From the NCBI GenBank assembly GCA_023390905.1, contig JAEWBY010000065.1:1-55910 (forward strand): a DNA stretch of 55,910 bases, written 5' to 3'. The notes below the pieces were generated by a model. The model saw only the letters and a list, made by a program, of their open reading frames with translations, was not told the DNA's origin and did no database searches. Each line of letters opens with the position of its first letter. Position 1 is the stretch's first letter. Origin of the DNA: Pseudomonadota bacterium (GTDB lineage Bacteria > Pseudomonadota > Gammaproteobacteria > Xanthomonadales > Xanthomonadaceae). Positions 50,166-55,910 of this stretch are shown piece by piece. The position numbers were made by a program, and so were the translations under genes.

Positions 50166-51170
50166 ATGCTGACCGCCGCCGATTACCAGCCGCCGCGCTG
50201 GCTGCGAAACCCGCACGTGCAATCGGTGCTGGGTTCGAGCCTGCTGCGCCGCCGTCGCGGCGTGCAGGCGCTCGCGCGACTGCGCGTGGTGACCGAGGAA
50301 GTGATCGTCGACGGCGGGCAGGGCATCCGCCTGCAGGGTTTCCACAGCCGCCTGCCCGCCGGTGAAGCGCGCGGACTGGCGATGCTGCTGCACGGCTGGG
50401 AAGGCAGCGCCGATTCCAGCTACATGCGCCTGACCGCCGCGCAGTTGCTGCAACGCGGCTTTGAAGTGTTCCGGCTGAACTTCCGCGATCACGGCGACAC
50501 CCATCACCTCAACGAGGATCTGTTCCATTCGAACCGGCTCGATGAAGTGGTGCACGCGGTCGGCGACGTCGCGCGTCGCTATCCATGCCGTCCGATGGTG
50601 CTGGCCGGCTATTCGCTGGGCGGGAACTTCGTCCTGCGCGTGGCGTTGCGCGCGGCCGAGGCGAAGCTGCCGCTGAGCCGCGTGGCGGCCGTCTGCCCGC
50701 TGCTGGATCCGCTGCGCACGATGGAGTACATCGAGAACGGCCTGCAGATCTACGACTGGTACTTCCGGCGCAAGTGGCGCAGCTCGCTGCTGCGCAAGCG
50801 CGCACTGTTCCCCGAGCGCCACGCCTATGACGATGCCGTGCTGGCGCAGGACATGCGCGGGCTGATGCGCTGGCTCGCCGAGCGCCACAGCGGGTTTGAA
50901 TCGCTCGAAGCCTATTTCAACGGCTATTCGATCGCCGGCGATCGCCTGGCCGGATTGCAGGTGCCGGCCGACATCCTGATGGCGCAGGACGATCCGGTGA
51001 TTCCCTTCGATGATTTCCAGCATTGGCATCTGCCGTCATCGGCGCGGCTGGAGATCGCCGCATGCGGTGGCCACTGCGGTTTCATCGAGAACGCGGCCGG
51101 TGATGGCTTTGCCGAGCGCTGGGTCGCCGATCGGCTGGAAGCGGCGCTCGGCGCGGACGTGCCCGCATAA
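50166..51170 (+). CDS. YheT-like alpha/beta hydrolase
   Basis: 334 residues from ATG 50166. It starts YQPPRWLRNPHVQSVLGS, typical of the YheT/EMB8 family. Features are LLHGWEGSADSSYM (oxyanion), RLNFRDHGDTHHLNEDLFHSNR, the nucleophile LAGYSLGGNFVLRVAL (Ser), MAQDDPVIPFDD (Asp) and GGHCGFIEN (His). It is a carboxylesterase-type hydrolase of unknown substrate. Length is normal. It is followed at 40 nt by the PEBP gene on the same strand. Confidence 0.92.
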   Translation: MLTAADYQPPRWLRNPHVQSVLGSSLLRRRRGVQALARLRVVTEEVIVDGGQGIRLQGFHSRLPAGEARGLAMLLHGWEGSADSSYMRLTAAQLLQRGFEVFRLNFRDHGDTHHLNEDLFHSNRLDEVVHAVGDVARRYPCRPMVLAGYSLGGNFVLRVALRAAEAKLPLSRVAAVCPLLDPLRTMEYIENGLQIYDWYFRRKWRSSLLRKRALFPERHAYDDAVLAQDMRGLMRWLAERHSGFESLEAYFNGYSIAGDRLAGLQVPADILMAQDDPVIPFDDFQHWHLPSSARLEIAACGGHCGFIENAAGDGFAERWVADRLEAALGADVPA

Positions 51171-51210
51171 CGGTTACCCTGTCGGCCTTGCCGAACTGAT
51201 GGAGTGATAC

Positions 51211-51819
51211 ATGCGCATCTGGAGCCAGAGTTTCGAGGACGGGCAGCCCATTCCCGCCGAGTTCGCGATGGGACAGCCGGATGGTTTCGCCGCCAACCGC
51301 AATCCGCAACTGTGTTGGGACGGCATTCCGGAGGGCACGCGTTCGTTCGTGCTGATGTGCATCGATCCCGATGCACCGACCGTGGCCGAGACCGTCGGCC
51401 GCGACGACATGGAAATCCCCGAAGACCAGCCGCGCACGGATTTCGTGCATTGGGTGATGATCGACATCCCGCTGGAGGTCTGCGTGATCGAGGCCGGCAG
51501 CGTCAGCGACGGCATCACCGCCAAGGGCAAGCGCAATCCGCCGGGACCGCGCGGCGCGCGCCAGGGCCTGAACGACTACACCGGCTGGTTTGCCGGCGAT
51601 GCGGACATGGGCGGCGACTATTACGGCTATGACGGCCCGTATCCGCCCTTCAACGATCAGCGCGTGCACCGCTACTACTTCCGCCTGTTCGCATTGCAGG
51701 TGGAGAAACTCGATGTGCCCGAACGCTTCACCGCCGCCGATGTGCTGGAGGCGATGAAGACCCACCTGCTGGCCGAAGCGGCCGTGCACGGCACCTACAC
51801 GCTCAATCCGAATCGTTGA
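51211..51819 (+). CDS. PEBP family protein (YbhB/YbcL type)
   Basis: 202 residues. Diagnostic parts are NPQLCWDGIPEGTRSFVLMCIDPDAPT, FVHWVMIDIPLEV, GRDDMEIPEDQPRTD and YGYDGPYPPFNDQRVHRYYFRLFALQVEKLD, which form the phosphatidylethanolamine-binding-protein fold with its DPDxP and GP(Y)PP ligand motifs. The bacterial members lack a settled role. The stop codon shares a base with the start of the RDD gene (TGATG), so the two genes are coupled. Confidence 0.95.
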   Translation: MRIWSQSFEDGQPIPAEFAMGQPDGFAANRNPQLCWDGIPEGTRSFVLMCIDPDAPTVAETVGRDDMEIPEDQPRTDFVHWVMIDIPLEVCVIEAGSVSDGITAKGKRNPPGPRGARQGLNDYTGWFAGDADMGGDYYGYDGPYPPFNDQRVHRYYFRLFALQVEKLDVPERFTAADVLEAMKTHLLAEAAVHGTYTLNPNR

Positions 51820-52373
51820 TGGAAACCAACATGGAGGGCGCCGATCCGTATCGTTCGCCCGAAGGACAACTGGCCGCGGCGCCGGCCTCCGGGTTGGAGT
51901 TGATGGCGGCTTCCAAGCTGCGGCGCTTCCTCAACTGGCTGATGGATCTGGCCGTGATCTACGGCCTCCTTTTCATGATCATGCTCGGCCTGTACATGGC
52001 CGGGCAGCAGGTCCTGGTCGATCGACTGGCCAATGTCAGCTGGTGGCAGGATCAGTTGCTGACCAGCGCATGCCAATGGCTGTACTACACCGTGATGGAA
52101 GGGCTGTTCGGTTTCTCGATCGCCAAGCTGATCACCAACACCCGCGTGGTCGATGCGCAAGGGCTGCGCATCACTTTCGGGCAGGCCGCGCTGCGCAGCG
52201 GGTGCCGGATGATCCCGTTCAACGCGTTCTCGTTGCTGCTGAGCGACGATGAAACCCGGCGCGGCTGGCACGACATCCTGTCGCGCACCCATGTCGTCCT
52301 GCGCAGGCGCGTCGCGCCGCTGCCGGTTCACTTCGAGACCGCTTCCGATTCCACCACCATGTCGAGCACGTAG
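51819..52373 (+). CDS. RDD family membrane protein
   Basis: 184 residues from ATG 51819. After a polar N-terminus come LRRFLNWLMDLAVIYGLLFMIMLGLYMAG (RDD motif variant with R and D) and a second membrane helix (QLLTSACQWLYYTVMEGLFGFSIAKLI), then TRRGWHDILSRTHVVL, the usual end of RDD proteins. It is expected in the inner membrane. The 3' end overlaps the convergent META-domain gene by 46 nt. Confidence 0.88.
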   Translation: METNMEGADPYRSPEGQLAAAPASGLELMAASKLRRFLNWLMDLAVIYGLLFMIMLGLYMAGQQVLVDRLANVSWWQDQLLTSACQWLYYTVMEGLFGFSIAKLITNTRVVDAQGLRITFGQAALRSGCRMIPFNAFSLLLSDDETRRGWHDILSRTHVVLRRRVAPLPVHFETASDSTTMSST

Positions 52374-53152
52374 GCGTAGGCCGAAGCATCGGCGGGAACC
52401 GGATCGCGGCGGAAGCGCTTGATGCGCAGCACGTTGCGCATGCCCTCCTCGTGTGTGTAACCCTCGATCGGATCGAAGAAGTTCTGCCACGGGCCGCTGG
52501 CGGTCTTGACGCCGGCCGCGTCATAGCGGATCTCGCGCACCTGCAGGCAGCGTGCGTCATCGATCATGGGATGCGGACACGGCCGCGTCTGCGGGCCGAC
52601 TTCCAGAAAGATCTGTTCGCCCGGCGCGCCGTATCGGGTTTCCGCGGTGGGCTGCCCGATGAATGCGAGCACCTCGCCGGCCGCCGTGGTGAGCGTCAGC
52701 CGCGGCGTCGGGCCATCGGTCAACGCGAATCGACTCTCGCCCTCCAGGCGCGCGGCCGCTTCCTTGTCCAGTTGCATCAGGCGCGCGTCGGCGCAGGCCA
52801 TCATCGTGGACACCATGCGGCTGACGCGCAGCGTCCGGCCCTCGGTCGTGTAGCTCCCGCCCATGCGGTTGCAGGTTTCGCTGACGCCCACGCGACTCTC
52901 GGCGAAGTCCAGCGTGAGCGGGTGATCGTCACGCACGAACAGCGCATCGATACGCGCACCGTCGCGATCACGTGCATCGTCCAGGCGCCAGTGATGGCCG
53001 GTCAGGGAAGCGCGGGCGGGTGGTGCAGTGGCGGGCGCGGCCGTCGGCGGAGCGAGCGTGGGTGCGGTATCGCGCACGGCCGCGGTTTCAGCCGGTGGCG
53101 TGCGACCGCAGGCCGCCAGCGCGAGCAGCGTGATTGCCCAGAACATTCGCAT
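52328..53152 (-). CDS. META/DUF4377 lipoprotein
   Basis: 274 residues from ATG 53152, with AGGAG 7 nt upstream. Signal peptide MRMFWAITLLALAACG has a lipobox LAAC. A Pro/Ala-rich linker follows, then a META (HslJ-like) domain (LTGHHWRLDDARDRDG...VSETCNRMGGSYTTEGRTLRVSRMVSTMMACADARLMQ), and a C-terminal DUF4377 domain (IFLEVGPQTRPCPHPMIDDARCLQVREIRYDAAG...NFFDPIEGYTHEEGMRNVLRIKRFR). It is an envelope protein of unknown role. It is convergent with the RDD gene and upstream of uppP in direction. Confidence 0.9.
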   Translation of the reverse strand: MRMFWAITLLALAACGRTPPAETAAVRDTAPTLAPPTAAPATAPPARASLTGHHWRLDDARDRDGARIDALFVRDDHPLTLDFAESRVGVSETCNRMGGSYTTEGRTLRVSRMVSTMMACADARLMQLDKEAAARLEGESRFALTDGPTPRLTLTTAAGEVLAFIGQPTAETRYGAPGEQIFLEVGPQTRPCPHPMIDDARCLQVREIRYDAAGVKTASGPWQNFFDPIEGYTHEEGMRNVLRIKRFRRDPVPADASAYAYVLDMVVESEAVSK

Positions 53153-53249
53153 GACGGTTCTCCTGTGGGGACCGCCATGCAAACGCGCCAGGGCTTAGGC
53201 CGGGGTGAAGACCAGGCAGTCGCACGCGCCTGCCATGCGGATCCGGGCC

Positions 53250-54044
53250 TCAGGCAACCGCCGGCATCAACAGCAACAAAAGCGCACCGAGCACGATCCG
53301 GTAGATCGCAAAGCCGGTGAAGCGATGGCTCTTGATGAAGCCCAGCAACCACTTCACCACTACGAAGCCGGTCACGATCGCGGCCAGGAAGGCCAACGCC
53401 ACTTCGCCCCAGGCTTCGGCGTGCAGGCCGCCATCCTTCACCAGTTCGAGGAAGGCGTAGCCGCTGGCCGCGAACATGGTCGGGATGCCGACCAGGAACA
53501 CGAATTCGGCGGCCGAGGATCGCCGGCTGGTACCGGCCAGCATCGCCATGAAGATCGCCGCGGCCGATCGTGAGGTGCCGGGAAACACGCCCGCCACCAC
53601 CTGCGCCAGACCGACCAGCACCGCGACCTTCCAGGTCACCCGCGGCTGGTCGCCGCGCTTCTCGGCCAGGTGCTCGGCCACCAGCATCCACACGCCGCCG
53701 ATGATCAGCGCCCACGCGATCGGAGTGATGGTTTCCGGCAACTCCCAGCCCGCCATGCGCACCGGCAGGCCGACCAGCGCGGTGACCAGGAAAGCGGCCG
53801 CCAGCTTGAACGCGTAGTCGCGGTGCTCGGGATTGCGCCAGCCGGTGGCCAGTTGCCAGAGCCGCTGCCGGAACACCAGGGTGGTGGCGAGAATCGCGCC
53901 GGCCTGGATCACGATGTTGAAAAAGTCCGAGCGGCGGCCGAGCCAGTGTTCGGCGATCAGCAGATGGCCCGTGCTGGAAATGGGCAGGAATTCGGTGAGG
54001 CCTTCAAGGATGCCTAGCAGCAGCGCGGCGAGCAGATCGGTCAT
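53250..54044 (-). CDS. uppP: Undecaprenyl-diphosphatase UppP (BacA)
   Basis: 264 residues from ATG 54044 (MTDLLAALLLGILEGLTEFLPISSTGHLLIAEHWLG). It dephosphorylates undecaprenyl diphosphate to recycle the carrier for peptidoglycan and is linked to bacitracin resistance. The catalytic (E/Q)ExxxE region is GILEGLTEFLPISSTGH, and the second motif is VFPGTSRSAAAIF. Several membrane helices are visible. Length is normal. The frame continues far upstream across the heptamer array but without homology. It is divergent from glnA. Confidence 0.96.
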   Translation of the reverse strand: MTDLLAALLLGILEGLTEFLPISSTGHLLIAEHWLGRRSDFFNIVIQAGAILATTLVFRQRLWQLATGWRNPEHRDYAFKLAAAFLVTALVGLPVRMAGWELPETITPIAWALIIGGVWMLVAEHLAEKRGDQPRVTWKVAVLVGLAQVVAGVFPGTSRSAAAIFMAMLAGTSRRSSAAEFVFLVGIPTMFAASGYAFLELVKDGGLHAEAWGEVALAFLAAIVTGFVVVKWLLGFIKSHRFTGFAIYRIVLGALLLLLMPAVA

Positions 54045-54089
54045 GGGCGGTCGCGGAAGCGTGGGAACGCGGAAGGATAGCCGGTAGCC

Positions 54090-54193
54090 GGGAATGGGGA
54101 ATGGGGAATGGGGAGCGGGAAGTAGGAAGTAGGAAGTAGGAAGTGGGAAGTGGGAAGTGGGAAGTGGGAAGCGGGAAGCGGGAAGCGGGAAGG
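54090..54193. repeat. Tandem G-rich heptamer array, G-quadruplex capable
   Basis: Fifteen units of about 7 bp: three GGGAATG, one GGGAGC, GGGAAGT, three AGGAAGT, three GGGAAGT, three GGGAAGC and GGGAAGG. Both the first and last thirds contain four or more runs of at least three Gs spaced by 3-4 nt, so the plus strand could form G-quadruplexes. It lies 46 bp upstream of the uppP start, and its end is 147 bp upstream of the glnA -24 element. Confidence 0.9.
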
Positions 54194-54231
54194 GAGCGAG
54201 CGTCGGGCTGAAGCGGACTGCAGGGAGGCCA

Positions 54232-54246
54232 GCGCCATGTTGGTGC
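54232..54246. promoter_or_regulatory. NtrC-like box, distal
   Basis: GCGCCA, TGT, TGGTGC: an NtrC-type inverted repeat with one mismatch from GCACCA/TGGTGC. Its centre is 31 bp from the second box, about three helical turns, the spacing familiar from glnA enhancers. Confidence 0.6.
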
Positions 54247-54262
54247 GTCCACGCCGGCGTCG

Positions 54263-54277
54263 GCACCAGAATGGTGC
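54263..54277. promoter_or_regulatory. NtrC-like box, proximal
   Basis: GCACCA, GAA, TGGTGC: a perfect inverted repeat with 3-nt spacer matching the NtrC consensus (GCACC...GGTGC). It lies 62 bp upstream of the glnA -24 element, a position suited to an enhancer for sigma-54. Confidence 0.72.
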
Positions 54278-54339
54278 GCGCCCCACGACGCCTGAGCCGC
54301 CAGGCGTTACGAATCAGATGTTTAGGCCATGTGAAAAGT

Positions 54340-54355
54340 TGGCACGTGGCTTGCT
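54340..54355 (+). promoter_or_regulatory. Sigma-54 promoter of glnA
   Basis: TGGCAC (54340-54345), GTGGC, TTGCT (54351-54355) is a perfect match to the -24/-12 consensus TGGCACN5TTGCW. A start near 54366 would give a leader of about 28 nt with GAGG 8 nt before the glnA ATG. Confidence 0.93.
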
Positions 54356-54393
54356 CTACTCTCGCCACGTTCTCATCCACCGAGGTTTGCCAG

Positions 54394-55803
54394 ATGTCTG
54401 CGGACAATGTTGAAAAGCTGATCAAGGACAACAAGGTCGAGTTCGTCGACCTGCGTTTTGCGGACATCCGCGGCGTGCAGCACCACGTGACCTTCCCCGC
54501 CAACATCGTCGAACCGGCCTTGTTCGAGGACGGCAAGATGTTCGACGGCAGCTCGATCGCTGGCTGGAAGGGCATCAACGAGTCCGACATGGTCCTGCTG
54601 CCCGACGCCAGCACCGCGTTCCTGGATCCGTTCACCGCCGATCCCACCCTCGTGCTGACCTGCGACATCCTCGACCCGGCCACCATGCAGGCCTATTCGC
54701 GCGACCCGCGCGGCATCGCCAAGCGCGCCGAGGCCTACCTCAAGGCCAGCGGCATCGCCGATCAGGCGTTCTTCGGTCCGGAGCCGGAATTCTTCATCTT
54801 CGACTCGATCCGCTACGCCAATGAAATGGGCCACACCTTCTTCAAGATCGAATCCGAGGAAGCGGCCTGGAACACCGGCACCAAGTACGAAGGCGGCAAC
54901 ACCGGCTACCGTCCGGGCGTGAAGGGCGGCTATTTCCCGGTCGCGCCGGCCGATTCGCTTCACGACATCCGCGCCGAGATGTGCAAGACGCTGGAGCAGG
55001 TCGGCATCGAAGTCGAAGTGCACCACCATGAAGTGGCCACCGCCGGCCAGTGCGAAATCGGCACCAAGTTCAACTCGCTGGTGAAGAAGGCCGACGAGCT
55101 GATGACGACCAAGTACGTCATCAAGAACGTCGCCCATCGCAACGGCAAGACCGCGACCTTCATGCCCAAGCCGATCGTCGGCGACAACGGCAGCGGCATG
55201 CACGTGCACCAGTCGCTGGCCAAGGGCGGCCAGAACCTGTTCTCCGGCGACGGCTACGGCGGCCTGTCGCAGATGGCGCAGTGGTACATCGGCGGCATCT
55301 TCAAGCATGCGCGCGCGATCAACGCGTTCGCCAACTCGGGCACCAACAGCTACAAGCGCCTGGTGCCGGGCTTCGAAGCGCCGGTGATGCTGGCGTATTC
55401 GGCGCGCAACCGTTCGGCCTCGTGCCGCATTCCGTGGGTGTCGAACCCGAAGGCGCGCCGCATCGAAATCCGTTTCCCGGATCCGTTGCAGACCGGCTAC
55501 CTGACCTTCACCGCGCTGATGATGGCCGGCCTGGACGGCATCAAGAACCAGATCGATCCGGGTGCGCCGAGCGACAAGGATCTGTACGACCTGCCGCCGG
55601 AAGAAGAGAAGAACATCCCGCAGGTCTGCTCGAGCCTGGATCAGGCGCTGGAAGCGCTCGATCAGGATCGCGAATTCCTCAAGGCCGGTGGCGTCATGAC
55701 CGACGATTTCATCGACGGCTACATCGCGCTGAAGATGCAGGAAGTGACCAAGTTCCGCGCGGCCACGCACCCGCTGGAATACCAGTTGTATTACGCCAAC
55801 TGA
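54394..55803 (+). CDS. glnA: Glutamine synthetase, type I
   Basis: 469 residues from ATG 54394. It makes glutamine from glutamate, ammonia and ATP. GSI landmarks are VDLRFADIRGVQHHVTFPA, MFDGSSIAGWKGINESDM, GPEPEFFIFD, NGSGMHVHQSL, the ATP-grasp region KPIVGDNGSG, NRSASCRIPWV and the adenylylation loop KDLYDLPPEE with its Tyr, so activity should be controlled by GlnE and GlnB. The sigma-54 promoter and two NtrC-like boxes upstream show transcriptional nitrogen control. The longer upstream frame is not used. The gene ends just before the window does; 55804-55910 shows nothing recognisable. Confidence 0.98.
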   Translation: MSADNVEKLIKDNKVEFVDLRFADIRGVQHHVTFPANIVEPALFEDGKMFDGSSIAGWKGINESDMVLLPDASTAFLDPFTADPTLVLTCDILDPATMQAYSRDPRGIAKRAEAYLKASGIADQAFFGPEPEFFIFDSIRYANEMGHTFFKIESEEAAWNTGTKYEGGNTGYRPGVKGGYFPVAPADSLHDIRAEMCKTLEQVGIEVEVHHHEVATAGQCEIGTKFNSLVKKADELMTTKYVIKNVAHRNGKTATFMPKPIVGDNGSGMHVHQSLAKGGQNLFSGDGYGGLSQMAQWYIGGIFKHARAINAFANSGTNSYKRLVPGFEAPVMLAYSARNRSASCRIPWVSNPKARRIEIRFPDPLQTGYLTFTALMMAGLDGIKNQIDPGAPSDKDLYDLPPEEEKNIPQVCSSLDQALEALDQDREFLKAGGVMTDDFIDGYIALKMQEVTKFRAATHPLEYQLYYAN

Positions 55804-55910
55804 TCACCGCGTGGGTTCGACGGGAACGCGCTGCGGTGCACGCAGACGTTTTGGTTGCACCGGCGCGAATGCTCACGGCCAATGATCCAAGTCGCGGCCC
55901 GCCTCCGGGC

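Overview
The window is GC-rich chromosomal DNA from what looks like a gammaproteobacterium of the Xanthomonadaceae/Lysobacteraceae (Xanthomonas, Lysobacter, Luteimonas type). The grounds are family recognition only: a complete bioB-bioF-bioH-bioC run, a split glyQ/glyS glycyl-tRNA synthetase, an S46 dipeptidyl-peptidase, tamA-tamB, and GGGAATG-type heptamer arrays of the kind seen in xanthomonad genomes. No species call is possible from the sequence alone.

Positions 1 to about 14.4 kb are the right end of a genomic island inserted at a tRNA-Arg(CCG) gene. The 5' half of the original tRNA remains at 14389-14427 and an intact copy lies at 14221-14297. From left to right the island holds: a broken IS3-type transposase joined to a truncated antitoxin-like ORF; a BPSL0761-like small protein; a small hypothetical; an HD-domain (TraI-like) protein; a DUF3596-type tyrosine integrase with an overlapping excisionase-like gene; and a divergent Cro/C1-type regulator facing operator-like repeats. 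The defence cargo follows: an m5C methyltransferase, a McrB-like AAA+ protein, a DUF2357/McrC-like PD-(D/E)XK nuclease and a Vsr endonuclease, packed head to tail and resembling the LlaJI/BsuMI class of GTPase-dependent restriction-modification. Next come a solitary DndB-like DGQHR protein preceded by 22-bp spaced CCWGG repeats, a multidomain PD-(D/E)XK protein, and a helical-repeat protein of unknown function. The defence genes are visibly less GC-rich than their surroundings, so they were probably acquired separately.

From 14.5 kb to the end the sequence is core chromosome. Region 14.5-22.5 kb: ubiA, a comF that appears frameshifted, the biotin genes bioB/bioF/bioH/bioC, an NTF2-like protein, a YdcF protein and a threonine/serine dehydratase. 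Region 22.6-34.2 kb: a Tyr-rich lipoprotein, mnmG, an S46 peptidase, a SIMPL protein, tamB and tamA. Region 34.4-45 kb: glyS, glyQ, a class I glutamine amidotransferase, a BPSS1780-type membrane protein, zapE, an alpha/beta hydrolase, MFS and AEC transporters, and a Ycf46-like AAA protein. Region 45-56 kb: a ParA-like ATPase; translationally coupled sixA, yceI-like and phospholipase D genes; a hotdog thioesterase; a PlsC-type acyltransferase; a YheT-like hydrolase; PEBP and RDD proteins; a META/DUF4377 lipoprotein; uppP; and glnA. glnA has a textbook sigma-54 promoter and two NtrC-like boxes, so it is nitrogen regulated.

The most interesting parts are the restriction cluster with its Vsr, the DndB-like gene with regularly phased CCWGG repeats, the multidomain nuclease, the tRNA replacement at the island edge, and a G-quadruplex-capable heptamer array between uppP and glnA.
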